Shown: positions 1-11,950 of the stretch, piece after piece
Layout: the number at the start of each line of letters is the position of its first letter
How positions within the stretch are numbered: position 1 is the stretch's first letter
NCBI GenBank assembly: GCA_017590115.1
Contig: JAGGNK010008226.1
Span: 4,571,617 to 4,635,616, forward strand
Direction: 5' to 3'
From: Montifringilla adamsi
Taxonomy: Eukaryota > Chordata > Aves > Passeriformes > Passeridae
Length of the DNA stretch: 64,000 bases
The notes under the pieces: model-generated
Seen by the model: the letters and a program-made list of their open reading frames with translations, nothing else
Databases searched by the model: none
What the model was told of the DNA's origin: nothing
Translations under genes and position numbers: made by a program

Positions 1-583
1 ACCTCTCCCTTTCTTTTGTGTCTTTGCAAAGCCAGTAGAATTTTATAGTCAGAGTGTAGCTCACCTGGGTCACATCCAGTGCAGGCAGCTCTGTGCACAG
101 AACACAGCTCAGTGCAGGACGTGTACATTTCTCTGAGTGCTGTCTTGTTTCCTGATTTTTAACATTTTAAGTATTCAGGTTTTCTTCCTAGGCTCACTCA
201 GAATTTTGAAATAGAGCTGATTTATGAGTACTGAGAAAACAACCCTGCTTTACTCACTCATTGTTCTCATTACCTACCCCTGTGGTCCCTACTTTAATGT
301 TCTACTTTCATGCTTCATGCTGCCCAAAGTAGCCAAAAATTACTATTGTGAAAATACACAAGCAGGCAAAGATCAATATTGATGAAAGCTTAGCCTGTAC
401 CAATTCTTCATTTCTCATCCATTATTTTCTTGCTCAATACAACCATTTTTTTCCTGGCATATTACTTTACTGTGTGGATAACGGCACATTAAGTCTTACA
501 AGAATCCAGACTTTTCTCCTTGCTCCAACATATCTATCATAACATATAACATAATAACACAACATTTAAGATAATTTAAGATT
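1..583. other. Intergenic, no recognisable feature
   Basis: Non-repetitive AT-leaning sequence with no supportable exon, RNA gene or repeat. By position it lies downstream of ATE1, probably on the FGFR2-facing side; FGFR2 itself is not visible in the window. Confidence 0.6.
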
Positions 584-728
584 GCCCAGAGAAGCTGCCC
601 CATCCCTGGAGACATCCAAGGCCAGGCTGGACAGGGCTTGGAACCCCCTGGGATAGCTGAAGGGGTGGAACAAGGTGAACTTTAAAAGGTCCTTTCCAAC
701 CCAAACCATCCTGTGATTCCATAATAAG
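584..728 (+). mobile_element. CR1 LINE 3' fragment
   Basis: In sense orientation the segment begins with the GCCCAGAGAAGCTG block, passes through the GGCCAGGCTGGACAGGGCTTGGA motif region and ends with TCCTTTCCAACCCAAACCAT followed by a degraded GATTCCATAATAAGAT tail. This is the terminal 3' UTR of avian CR1, severely 5'-truncated as usual for the family. It is non-coding. Confidence 0.93.
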
Positions 729-730
729 AT

Positions 731-1190
731 AACAAACTCCATGGAGCAGTAGAGCTATAGCTTTTGAGGCCATAAGACTTTATTAACATTCAACACAGAT
801 TTGCCCCCCTCCAATTCTGAACACTGCTCCACTTCCCCTCAGCATTCCGCTTTCCAGAGATGCCTTAGGAGAATGACATTTGCATGGGGAGAGAGCAGAA
901 ACTGAATTTTGAGTCTAGAACTCAGGGTCTGAGCCAGGGGGTTCTGCAGGAGGCAAAGCAAGGATGAAATGGCTGTGGAAGCACAGGAGGATCCAGGTGG
1001 AGGAGTTGAGAGGCTGGAACGAGCTGGCACTTTCTGCCCTGTCTGAGTCACATCTCAGGGCTTTTCTGTCCCTCCTGTTTGAGACAGAAAGAGCAGGAAT
1101 TCCCAGTTCTCCTGCCCCTCAAGGAGCCGTTTATAGGGTTACAGGCAATTCCTCCAGACCCACTCCCGTGCCCTCCTGCCCAGGCTGAAG
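731..1190. other. Intergenic, no recognisable feature
   Basis: Non-repetitive sequence with short overlapping chance frames on both strands. Nothing points to a gene. Confidence 0.5.
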
Positions 1191-1194
1191 CCTC

Positions 1195-1690
1195 TATGTG
1201 TTAATTAAGCCTGAGCCGGGGGGATGTGGAGCAGTCAGAGCCCCACACCCCGAGCCCAGCCCCCATACGGGCAGCAGTGAAAGCCCAGCGCTCAATGAAG
1301 ACACTGGGAGTCCTTAAGACATCTTTTGAAAGAGATTAAACAGACCCACATTGGATTAGAAAGATGATGCCTGACACATTTAGTTTCCGTTACCTTTTGT
1401 GCGCCCGCTCAGCTCGCAGACCTGCACCAAACACTGCATTCTAATGCAGATTTCCCCGAATCTCGCTGGGATTTCACAGAATCCCTAAGACCTTCCCAGC
1501 AGGAAACTCCATTCTTGCTCTCCCCTGCACATATCCTGCATAAACTGTGCCTAAGGGCCATCTAGAGGATGCTGAGCTACCAGAAAGCGAAGGGGTCAGG
1601 GGTTTGTGGTGAGAAAAAGAACTTTAATCTCGGGCGCCCGAAAGTGCATCCGAGCGAAAGCGCCTCAGCATTCCTCAGTTTTCCCTATTC
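1195..1690. promoter_or_regulatory. Candidate conserved non-coding element with CpGs
   Basis: A non-repetitive block containing TTAATTAA near 1201, a run rich in homeobox- and TCF-like words around 1330-1380, a CpG-bearing stretch at 1398-1420 and a perfect CGGGCGCCCG palindrome at 1631-1640 followed by further CpGs to 1672. CpGs preserved in otherwise CpG-poor intergenic DNA suggest constraint or recent hypomethylation. Judged by eye; no alignment was done. Confidence 0.35.
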
Positions 1691-4600
1691 CTCCATCTGC
1701 TGAAGTATGTTGTGGAGTAAATTAAGAAAATTCCCAGGCTGGGTTGTGTGATTAGGAGAAATTATTTGTTGCCAGAGGAATCACTTCATCTAAAAGTGAC
1801 AAAGAATAGATAAGACTGAGCAAAATAACCCCATAAAATACTACGATGAAGTTCCCCTCAGCAAAAACATTTTAATATACTACTTTTCTGCAGTGCAAGG
1901 AAAAGAAGGCTCTGGTGATATTTCCAAGAGAAATATGTATTTAATAGCTCTCATGCACTTCCCTGAAGGAAACCACTCAAAAATCTGAACCCTGTCTTTT
2001 AAAAACGGGGGAAGGGGAAAGAAGTAATCACGCAAACCATTTATCTCACATGTGCTGCGGAGAAGGAACAATTTCTGCCCTCAGCCCACGACCACAGAGT
2101 TATTTTGAGGGAGGTCTGCTATTCAAGCCATGCTGTTCTCTTATTTTTACTGGCACAGGGGAGGCAGGAGGTTGTGTGTGGAAGGGAAAGGTTTTTGAGC
2201 CTCTGCTGGAAGTGCCAGCGCTGCGGCTGGGCCGGGAGAGGAGACACGGCCGCCACACAGGCTCCAGCCCCGCTCCCACCAGCCAGGCTGACATCCAGCC
2301 CTGGCCCAAGCAGCTGATCAAACTCCATTTTCTTCAACCAATACTTGAAAATATAATAAATTAAAAGTCAACCAGCTGGCTAAATCCAAGCTTAACCATC
2401 AGCATCTCCACGTTTTCTCCCCCAAGCGCTCCGCCCAGAGGGAGCCCAAGCCTGGTGGGAGATGCTCCACAACTTTTCCTGCTGAATGAGCCAAAGCAAA
2501 CTGGGAAGGGGGAGCTTTCAGAGCCCTCCCCACAAGCCTTGCGTAAGGCAAACAGGTCTTTCTACACACCTAAAAATCTTGCTTTTCAGACTTTCTGCTA
2601 TTCTTTCTTGCCCTTGATTCATTTCACGCTCCAAGAGATGCTGGCAGGCAGAAATGTTAGTTTAGCTGTCATACCCTGCAGGAAAAAATAAAAAAAAAGA
2701 GGCAGAGTGGTTCGTTTTCTGTACTCAAGAGGAAGAAAGCTTGCCACAGACAAAGCTTTAAAAATAAAGGAGTGGACAAAGCTTTATTCATGCATTCATA
2801 TTTATTCACTGACATTAATTGAATTCAATGAGAAGTAGAGAAGTTCATTTTCTAGAGCAAAACCTTCAAAGCCTAGGCAAAATCTGACAGGACAAAACAA
2901 TCACAGATTTCAGTAGCTTTGTAAGGGACACCATTGCATCTTCATTTGTTGATCTTACTCCTTTTGCACACCTTCACACACACATTCTGTGTTCCTCCTT
3001 GGATACTTGGCTTTAGAGGCTCTCGATCTAGTGAAACCTCAAATAAAACCAACAGAATTTAGGTGCAGTCTACAAGATAAACATAAATCTCTTAGATAAG
3101 GTGGGGTTTGCATGCTGAGAAACAAAACATGCTGTGTCTCATACTTCTTGGCTCCCTTTAATAGGATGCTAATAAAATATAAAGAGATGGGAGGTAGAGA
3201 ATTGAAGGTATTTCTGCTGAGCCAAGGAGAGAGCAGAGGTCAGAAGACATCTCTTACTGTATCTCTAACCTCATGATCATGACCATTCCTGGAAGAAGAT
3301 TTGGCACTTGCTTGTACTCTCTTCCCATGCCCTCATAAGGTTCATGAAGCTCCCTTGATAAAAAAGCTTCATGAATTCACTTTATAATTGATACTAATAT
3401 AGGTCCTGTGTAAAGATTTTCCTTTGATGTGTGTTTTTTTCTGGGTGACTGATCTTTGTGAATAACTCTTGAGCAATGTTGCCCTCCAAATGCGGATTTT
3501 GGTTTTTAAGCTACAGTACATTGCAAATTAACCCAGTGGAATTCACAAGGGGCTTACAGGAGGTGTCAGAAGCAGAGCTATTGTATCTGAGCTGATTTAT
3601 GACCATCTTTAAGGCTCCACCTTGGCTGCACTTAGCTCAGGGAAACCTGCTGTAGCAGGGAATCAGACTACAGATGTGAGCAGAAACCAAGAAAAAAAAA
3701 AAAGAGTTGAGTGAGACCTAACCTTATTTGATACATTTTACTCCCCACAAAATTAAATAACAAAATGTGCATGTGTGGAGGCTTCTTTTACTTGTAATTG
3801 CTTTGCAGGTACAGCAGCACCATCTGGGACTGATAGTGAGTAAAAAGCTTTTGAGGATAACAAATTTTGCACTAAGCAGATACTGCCAAAAGACACAAGA
3901 ATTGGTATTTCCACCCCTCCAAGTGCTCAGTAGGATGGCCAAATTATCCGTATGAAAATAGCACCTGAACCATAAGTCACCTTTTCCATCAATATCCACA
4001 GGACCTTTCCAAGAGAAATCAAAACAAGCATCCACCTGTGACCTGCATGAAGGACCACTTGGCAAACCAGAGGGTGGAGGACTCAGTAAGGGATTCCTAG
4101 TTCCCTGTGATCTCCCCTGCTATATTTAATTGAATCAGCTTTGTTTTCCATAAGAAGTTTCACACTGAGTCCTTATGGAAGGCTCCATGTTCCTGAGCCC
4201 ACACTCCAGGGCACGGTGGAGCTGTGCCAGGTGAGAGAAGAAGAGGGAGGGGGGAATGAATAATGCCTTCCTGGGACAAAGGCCAAGATTTATTCCTCAC
4301 CCTGGCCACAAGGCAGGAAGAAAACTTACTGTAACCCAAGTGGACATGGGTACCCCTGGGGACAAGGCTCTTCTGCCTCTGGAGGGGACCAAGCCAGGAT
4401 GCCACAGTGTGCAAAACAATTTCCAGCTTGCTTGCTCAGTGATGCATGTAAGTTCTGGTTAATTCATAGAGTTTGCTATTTTCTCTTAAGAAAAAAAATA
4501 CAGCAACGTGCATCTGAGTCCTGATTTAATTTTTGAATCCAAGCAATGTAGTGGGAGAACAAAGGGCACCTTCATGGTCGAAGTACTGGGCAAACTGTCC

Positions 4601-7600
4601 CAGATCAATGGTTCAGGGAAGAATTAATTCCCTTTTTCTACCTATAGCCCCACAGAAGGCACCTATGGGAGCTCAGATTGGAGGGAAGTGTTGCATTATC
4701 TGTCTATTTTCAAGGGACATTTGTTTACTGAATTGCTGTTCCTTTAAGGCACCATGGATGAAAGAAATGCAAAGAAAACTTTAGTCCAAATGGACTCTTG
4801 AGTTCACAGAATATGTCATATGTACATTACTATTTTAAGGCTTATTTTTTCCTTAAATAAATTGCCCTGTGGGAAAAGCTGGCTGCAAGTCAACACCACA
4901 GAAACCTAATTTTAACTCCAATGAATACAACTATTTACAAGGCCCCCTTTCTGCAAAGGAAAAGCCCTGCCACTGCTGGCAGTTTTGATGTGATATGAAC
5001 ACATATTTCTAAGACATTCAAATGGACTGGCTTAACAAAATACAGTGTTTTTACTCATGCATCTTTAATGTTCAAACTGTTCTTGGCAGCTCCCAGTCAG
5101 AAGCACTGTCATTCAAAAGAAGAGAATGACAGACATTAATATGGAAACATTCAAGCTCTTAACTGAGCCGGAACAGTAATTATGCCATCCAATTTTATTT
5201 TGAAGAGTATTGACCTTGGTCTCCATGAGCAGAAAAAGATCCAAAAAACAAAGATGTAAAGAGGTGTTTAGGGAAAGAGATATAGAAGTTTTCTGAGCCT
5301 TGCAGAGCATCAGAACCCTTGTTTGAAACTAAAAATATCATTTCAAGGGCTACCAGGGGATTCATGGCATGACACAACAGTGAATCAAGTCTTTACTACA
5401 GGAAACACCAAAGCTCTGCAAACACTGTGCTGACACATCAAGGAAACAGCCATCCAGAGGGGAATTCAGCACTGCACAACCTACATCAGGCTTCCCCTAA
5501 ATATAAATAAATTACAGCAACATATGCTCCCTACGCTGCTCCCAGATGCTGGAAGTGCAAAGACCAAGAATGAGGAGCAAGGCTAGCAGGGAAAATCTGT
5601 CCTGAAATTCCACATTCAGGGAGCGTGGAGGGGGAACAGCTTTTAGTGAAACAGCTCACAACACTCTGAGAGATGGGGAATAGCAACAGGGAATGCTGGA
5701 GCTGAAAAATCTAAATTTTCTCAGCCACAGGTAGAAGGAAGAGCCATAACTCCTCTCAGACAACGAAACTCTGCTTTATTACAGCTATAAAAGCATGCAA
5801 GTCTTTTCTCTGAGACAAAAAACCAGATGGTTGTCTTATGCTCAGAGGCAAATGGGATCAGGTTCTTTAGTGCAGGCATTGGATGCTGATGATATGATCA
5901 ATTATGATGTATTTGTAGGAGGGTTTGGCCAGCCAGGGCTGTATCCCAGTGAAGCAGAACCTTCTGAAGCATCAGAGTGTCCATCACACTCTCCTAAACA
6001 AGAGGAGGGGGGACAAGGGGCAGGGGCATCCAACATGAAGAAGTAGCAAGGAAAAAATATCAAAAACCACCAGAAAGATTATTGAAATTTGACTTTGATC
6101 ACCTTGATGATCTCCACTACACTTGCCTATTCACACAGTCCAGTGAACTGTCTCACTCACCCCTGCAATCCAGCTCTGAATGACAGCTAGTGGGGTTTTT
6201 AGCTAGTGCCAAGGGGGGAAAAAAGGCTTTCCACCAGCCTGAGCTGGGCATTTGCAAACATTCTGCTGTGTTTGTGGCCCTGGTGACTGACAGTCACTTA
6301 TAAACCGTGAGGATAAACCCACAAGGTAAAACAAGTGGAATTTTCCCTCTGTGGGTGCATATGCTGCTGCATATGTGTGTGCACTCACAGTGATGCAACA
6401 GAAATCTGTCAGGAGCTGAATTATATTTCCAAGTTGCAGCACACATTAATTTGTGAGGATTTGGAAGCAGGCACTCGTCTTGTCTAGACTAGACTATCGT
6501 AACTCCCTGACAAATGGCATTTTTTCCAGCTGCTTAAACAGCCTCCACAAAAGTCCTGTCTCCTTGTGCTTTCCTCCATCTGAGAGAAACTTGAAAACAC
6601 TTCTGTCTCTCCCCATTTTCTTCACTTTTAATCTTTCAGTTTACAGACAGCCACTTGAAGTTGCATATGTGTACAAGAAAATCACCAGGAGCCCTAATGC
6701 TGGATATCTTTGTGCCTGGGCTTAACCTGCAGCACAGCAACAGCAGCATTTCCCTGAAGGACACTGCTCATGCATTTAACATGATTAAGGATTTCCAGGA
6801 TTGCAGCCTGAAGATGCAGCTTGTGCACAGGCTTTTTTTTAAATCCACACACCCAAAAGAAGCTCAGGAACTGTTGCACAGAGAGGCTGTTGTGGCACAG
6901 CAAGGCTGGGTGAGAAGAATCATAAAATCAAAGAAGGGACTGAGTCAAAACTGAGACTTACTTGGGCTGATATAAAATTTTTGGGAGCCCCAGCCATACC
7001 ATGGTACAGGTTATCACTTTTTGGATCTGCTGAGCTGCCTCTGCTCTTTGCCAGCTCCCTGGGGAGTTGGTGGCATCCTCCAGGCAAAGCATTTCCAAGG
7101 CATCCTGGACAGGCTTGGATGCAGGATGTGAGCAGAAGTCAATTTTCATGTCTGGAAGTCTCTCTGGAAAGGTTTCAAGTCTCTGCCATTTTTTCCCCCC
7201 AGACTGTCCTATCTAGGCCACCTCCAGGGAGTTTGAATAATTTCCTCATCATTTACTAATTCAAATGCATTCTTCACCTTGATGAAGCCCCAGTGAAGTC
7301 TTCTCTGAATTCCTAACTTCCTTTGAAGACATATCTCTATAATCAGCCTAAAAAGTTTCCTGACTCCTCCATGAGATGACAAACTTTTTAAATCAGCCTT
7401 TCTGTCTGAGATCTCCATTGCAGCAAAGCTGGAAGGGAAAAATCTTTGCAAACACCCCAGGAGTTTCCCATGCTATAGGAATGCAGTCATCCTTTTTTTC
7501 TTTTTTTTCTTTTAGTAGAAAAACCACACCAGAAACAAACAAAACAGACCTTCATCTTCGAGTAGGCATGTAAAACAAGTACAAAAGAAATCCAGGCAGA

Positions 7601-7940
7601 AAAAGGGGTGAAGAGGAAGCAACAACATAGAATTTTGAGAGTTTGAATTTTCAGGGTGGCAAGCATTACTGCCTTTTGATGAAAAAAATCAAGTTTGTTT
7701 GTCTGTAAGATTGTACTCAACAATGCTACAGCAGTTTTTCACCGAAGTTATTCCCCAAAATCCCAGTTCTTAACATGGTTTGGATTTGACCTGCTTTGTT
7801 CATCAAGTAATTCTTTATTACTGGCAAAGAGCAGAAGCTGCAGGAGGTGGAGAGAAGCAGTATTTTTAGGGAAGGGGCATCTAGCACCTTGCAAAAAAAC
7901 CTGTTAGAGCACCACTACAGGTGCAGTGCTGTGCAGAGCA
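1691..7940. other. Intergenic, no gene; one CpG-rich patch
   Basis: Mostly unique AT-leaning DNA. The 2205-2262 interval is GC-rich with several CpGs and yields frames on both strands, probably by composition alone. Small A-runs occur at 2684-2698 and 3692-3703, and a T-rich stretch at about 7490-7515. The 83-codon frame at 5795-6046 shows no family motif or splice context. No RNA gene, CR1 copy or larger repeat was recognised. Confidence 0.5.
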
Positions 7941-7983
7941 CCATAAAATGGTTTGTTTGGAAAGGACCTTAAAGATCACCCAT
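7941..7983 (-). mobile_element. CR1 LINE 3' tail, short relic
   Basis: The plus strand reads CATAAAATGGTTTGTTTGG then AAAGGACCTTAAAGATCACC, the reverse complement of the CR1 3' terminus. Only about 43 bp remain. It lies about 100 bp left of the large purine minisatellite. Confidence 0.8.
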
Positions 7984-8082
7984 TTTTCTGGGGATGGAGA
8001 CAGTTGTGTGTCTGCCTTTTCCTGCTCCTGAAAAACACCGTGCTCCAGGACAGGAAAGATTCTGCAGACAGTCACAGAGGAA

Positions 8083-8425
8083 AGGGAAGGGGAAAAGGAA
8101 AGGGAGAAAGGGAGAAAGGGAGAAAGGGAGAAAGGGAGAAAGGGAGAAAGGGAGAAAGGGAGAAAGGGAGAAAGGGAGAAAGGGAGAAAGGGAGAAAGGG
8201 AGAAAGGGAGAAAGGGAGAAAGGGAGAAAGGGAGAAAGGGAGAAAGGGAGAAAGGGAGAAAGGGAGAAAGGGAGAAAGGGAGAAAGGGAGAAAGGGAGAA
8301 AGGGAGAAAGGGAGAAAGGGAGAAAGGGAGAAAGGGAGAAAGGGAGAAAGGGAGAAAGGGAGAAAGGGAGAAAGGGAGAAAGGGAGAAAGGGAGAAAGGG
8401 GAAAAGGGAAAAGGGAAAAGGGAGG
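8083..8425 (+). repeat. Purine minisatellite, 8-bp unit AGAAAGGG, about 37 copies
   Basis: From about 8101 to 8399 the plus strand is an essentially perfect head-to-tail array of an 8-bp unit, flanked by degenerate GGGAAAAGG-type units at both edges. Because 8 is not a multiple of 3, the frames on both strands stay open through it, which explains the long lysine/arginine/glutamate- or serine/proline/phenylalanine-rich frames here; these are not genes. The GGG runs are 5 bases apart, satisfying the G3N1-7 quadruplex rule many times over, and the all-purine strand is also suited to triplex (H-DNA) formation. Confidence 0.98.
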
Positions 8426-8529
8426 ATTTTAAGAAAGGAGCTTTAACACCTGCTTGTCTGTGCCAGTCTTTTTTCCCCTGTCTCCCCTGGCCTGCATTTG
8501 GGACACTTCCATTCTCCTCCCTTGGATCC

Positions 8530-9110
8530 CTTGGCACGCATCCCGAGGGAGGCAGCGAGGCTGGAGGGGGACGGTAATTGGGGATATCCCTCTTTTGATG
8601 CGCGGGGCAATTAAATCCTCCGTGAATGGCGGAGAAAAGGAGGCATTCGGTGTCACTTGAAAGCGGGGATGTGTGGTGCCATTCCTAGGCACCAGTGTGA
8701 AATCCAGAGGGGCACCAGCGCAGCCCCAGCCCTTTGTGCGGCAGCTCGCAGATGCCACGGCACAAGAGCCCATTCAGGGGCAGGCTGCACAATAGGTCAT
8801 GAGAAAAACCTGTGTCTGCTGCTGAAGTTTACAAATACTGCATCTGCAGGGATTCGGGGACGCGGCTGAGCCACAGGAAAAGTCCCAAGCGGAATTGGGG
8901 CCAGCGGCAGCTCTGCGTCGCCATCAGGTCGGATTAAACTATTATTTCTACCCAGCAGCTCTCCTACTTCTTTGCACTCATTATTCAATTACCATTCCGA
9001 CAGGTTTTGGCTTACTTTTAAAGCAGCAGTTAAGAACATACCCTGAAACAATGTGTTCAATTAACTGAAAGAACGCATTAGCTCTAAAAATCACTTTTTT
9101 TTTTTTTCTT
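8530..9110. promoter_or_regulatory. Candidate conserved non-coding element with CpGs and homeobox-like motifs
   Basis: Non-repetitive sequence immediately right of the minisatellite, with scattered CpGs (8538-8660, 8858-8932), TAATTG at 8575-8580, CAATTAAA at 8608-8615 and an OTX-like GGATTA at 8931-8936. Frames here are short and unlike any protein I know. A regulatory role is an inference from composition and motifs. Confidence 0.35.
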
Positions 9111-9292
9111 GCATCCAGTCTTATTAACGTGTCCAAGAAGAAAACAAACTACCTGTGATTCTTCCCACCTTCAAAAGCGGTAATACAAAGGATTAGGTGA
9201 GTGTTAGCAAATCCTGATGCTTTCTTAAATACCAAAGATGTTTACAGAATTAAGGAATACATAGGGCTAACTTCCACGTTAAAGGAAAGGAA

Positions 9293-9318
9293 TGGGGGGG
9301 GGGGGGAAAGGGGGGGGA
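9293..9318 (+). repeat. Poly-G tract, interrupted
   Basis: A run of about 13 G, then AAA, then a run of about 8 G. It is prone to polymerase slippage and to sequencing length error. Confidence 0.9.
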
Positions 9319-9368
9319 ATGGAGAAAAAGAAATGCATAGGATTGTTAGCCAGTTTCCACAACATGAT

Positions 9369-9406
9369 TTTATAATATATTTTATATTATATATTTAATA
9401 TATTTT
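9369..9406. repeat. AT-rich low-complexity stretch
   Basis: Imperfect TATAATATATTTTATATT-type sequence composed only of A and T. Confidence 0.85.
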
Positions 9407-9431
9407 ACCTCTCAAGCCCATGTGTGATGCG

Positions 9432-9443
9432 GCACCAGAGGGC
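9432..9443 (+). promoter_or_regulatory. CTCF-like core motif, forward orientation
   Basis: GCACCAGAGGGC followed by AG matches the CTCF core CCASYAGRKGGC at 11 of 12 positions; the first base is G rather than C. Occupancy cannot be inferred from sequence alone. Confidence 0.4.
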
Positions 9444-9600
9444 AGATGAGGTCTTGCATAGGAAGTTATAATATGAAAATCAGGATTATACCACCTACAA
9501 ACAGGCCAAATTCAGGTTTAGGGTAAGCACAGTCTTTGGGAGGAAAAACAGGGCAGTGAGGAGTGAGGAGACCTGATTTTGGCCTTTTTGATTTGAGTCT

Positions 9601-9604
<4 letters not shown>

Positions 9605-9636
<32 letters not shown>

Positions 9637-9646
9637 AGAAGAAGCA
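9605..9646 (+). repeat. (A)30 homopolymer followed by (GAA)3
   Basis: Thirty uninterrupted A residues (9605-9634), then GAAGAAGAAGC. CR1 elements do not end in poly-A, and no target-site duplication or retrocopied coding sequence is seen upstream, so this is best called a simple repeat. Confidence 0.93.
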
Positions 9647-9922
9647 AAACAAAATATATTTTACATGTCTGGCTGATTTAGGAGTGTAAATCCCATCCAT
9701 CTCCAACCACTGCATGCCTTCCCAAATCCTGCTCTGAACCTGAGGATGAGTGTGAATATATCTCAGTGTAAGATCAGATTTCCAGTCAGACCCACATAGT
9801 TCCAGCTGCCCAGGTACACAAAGTTAAGTGAATTTGCTCTACATGCCATGAAACACACAATGTTGTAGCTTTCCTTTCTGAAGTATTTCTCTACCAAAGT
9901 CAGCTCTCACTGCACGACTCAC

Positions 9923-9979
9923 GCAGTGTCCTGTTAACTTCATTTTTTATGCAGTGTCCTCTTAACTTCATTTTTTTTA
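9923..9979 (+). repeat. Tandem duplication, 28-bp unit x2
   Basis: GCAGTGTCCTGTTAACTTCA plus a T-run is repeated with one G-to-C change and a longer second T-run. A local slippage-type duplication. Confidence 0.9.
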
Positions 9980-11950
9980 AGCTGCCTCCATCAGCATTGT
10001 TGGCTTTAAAAAAGCACCTGAATCTGTTTACAAGTCACACAGAAAACCAGGCTGTGACAATCTCCTCCCTGCAGTGAGAGGAGCCTCATGGGGCAGGAGC
10101 AGAGGAAAAAGTCACAAAAAACACCCCTGGGAATCAGGTGACTGCTCAGGACTCTTGAGGGCCATTTTAAATTGGTGACTGTGGGACAGGACAGCTGTGG
10201 AGGATGAGGAAAATGGAGCTGTGAGGTGGCAGAGGACAGATGCCCAGCACATCCTGCTCTCCTGGGTGCCCTTTGAGTGTCCATCCAAACCCAGGGCAGC
10301 TCCCAGGGGAGAGTCACAGGTGCCAAACCCTGAGGTGGCTTTAAGTCAACACCAAGCAAAGCTGCTTATATAGAAAGAGCCAATTCACTTAGCAGGGAAA
10401 AGAAAAAAAACCGTATTTGTTCAATTCTATAAGGATTAGAGTGTTTGAGCTTTTAAAGGTACATTAACACTCTTATAGGAACAAGTGTTTACTTTTGCTG
10501 TCCACCTCATTTTCTCCACTACTGAAGATCCCCAGAGTCTTATCTAGGTCCCAGTGGGTTTATACATTAACTCTCTACATTCCATTTTAAAGCAGAGTTT
10601 TAAGAAACCTCTCTACTCCTTATATATCAAACCCAGGGCCATGAAGAAATGCAAGTGTGTAACTGTGTGAAAAAACTTTGCTTCACAAAGAAAACATATT
10701 CCTGTTTCCTGACCTATGAATTTGAATAAAATCCCACTTTGCATTTTGCCACAATAAATTCTTTATAACTTGTTGGGAAAAGGACCACTTTCTTTGAAGC
10801 ATTGCTTTTCCAGTGCAACCCAGAGTTTTTTGAGTCAAAAGCAGTCAAGTACTACTTTCCAAAGCAGTTGCAATGCAAAATTTATGTTAGGACTGTCATT
10901 CAGGAGCAGCACAACCTAAATTAAAATCAATGCAATCAGACTACTTGATTCATATGCTATTGCACACCAGAAATGTAACATTCAATAATTTCATGTATGT
11001 ACCATAACATTCAAATAAAACACAGTGTCTAGAAAAATCACTGCAAATCCAGTATTTGGTAACATATTATTCCCATTTCATATTTCCTTCCTTCCCTTAA
11101 ATCATTTACAAGTAGTTCAATAGTCAACAAACAGGAAATACAGATTACAAAAACAACTTGCTATTCTGCATAACATTTTATCCATCAATCTGTTTAAAAA
11201 CGGCAGAAAAATAATTCCTTATGACCTCATTTTGTACATCCAAAGTGACAGGCTTGTTGGCCTATGCCCTACAACCTACCTAAATTTTTCCTCTCAAGTA
11301 TTGCCAAGGAGGTATTTATACTTTTCCAAAAGTGCACATCTCAGGCCTCTGACTGCAATGCTTCATGCTCTGGTTAAATAAAATTAGAAACCCAGCCTAA
11401 AAGAAATCAAACATGTCACAGACATCTAGACGTGATATTCCATTACCAACATTACTTGGAAATGCTACGGTTTGATGCTGTGGTTTCCTTCATTTAATTC
11501 AAAATTACCTCAAGAATGTTAATCATCTCACAGCAGTAAATCCAGAGGGTTTTCCAGAAAACCTGGAACTCTTTGTTCACGCTGATTGGGATCTCCAGGG
11601 GATTAGGGGGTCTGTCCATAGAAAGGAAAAGGAAGGAGAATCATTCAAACCAGTCTTTGAGGATCACAGTGCCTCAGAATCTGTCATTAACACCTCCAGT
11701 GGCAATCAACAGTGGGAGTTCACCTGGGAATTGGTTAGTCTGCTTTACCTGGATACAGGTGTGGTAGTTATTGACTCAAAGCATCACCTGAGGGCTACAG
11801 CTGAGCCTGCCCCCCCAGGGGGCTGCACGAGCCTCAGGTGAAGCAGAGTCCCTGCCCCTGAGGGAGGTGGAGCATCTCCCGTGGCCGAGGTGGCCACAGT
11901 GGTCACGGAGTGGCCAAACTCCTCAGTGCTGCTCGTGATCACACTGGCTG
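9980..11950. other. Intergenic, no recognisable feature
   Basis: Unique DNA, AT-rich between about 10380 and 11550. The 117-codon minus-strand frame at 10006-10359 has no recognisable family, splice site or start context. No repeat family recognised. Confidence 0.5.

Noticed and set aside
5795..6046. 83-codon ATG frame with an acidic, proline/serine-rich C-terminus
   Set aside because: No known family, no splice sites or poly(A) context that would make it a gene; the length is within chance expectation.
7881..8537. 218-codon minus frame and 150-159-codon plus frames through the purine array
   Set aside because: They are generated by the 8-bp repeat, which keeps frames open on both strands. 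The flanks show no gene structure.
9605..9634. Poly-A as the tail of a processed pseudogene
   Set aside because: No coding relic upstream and no target-site duplication.
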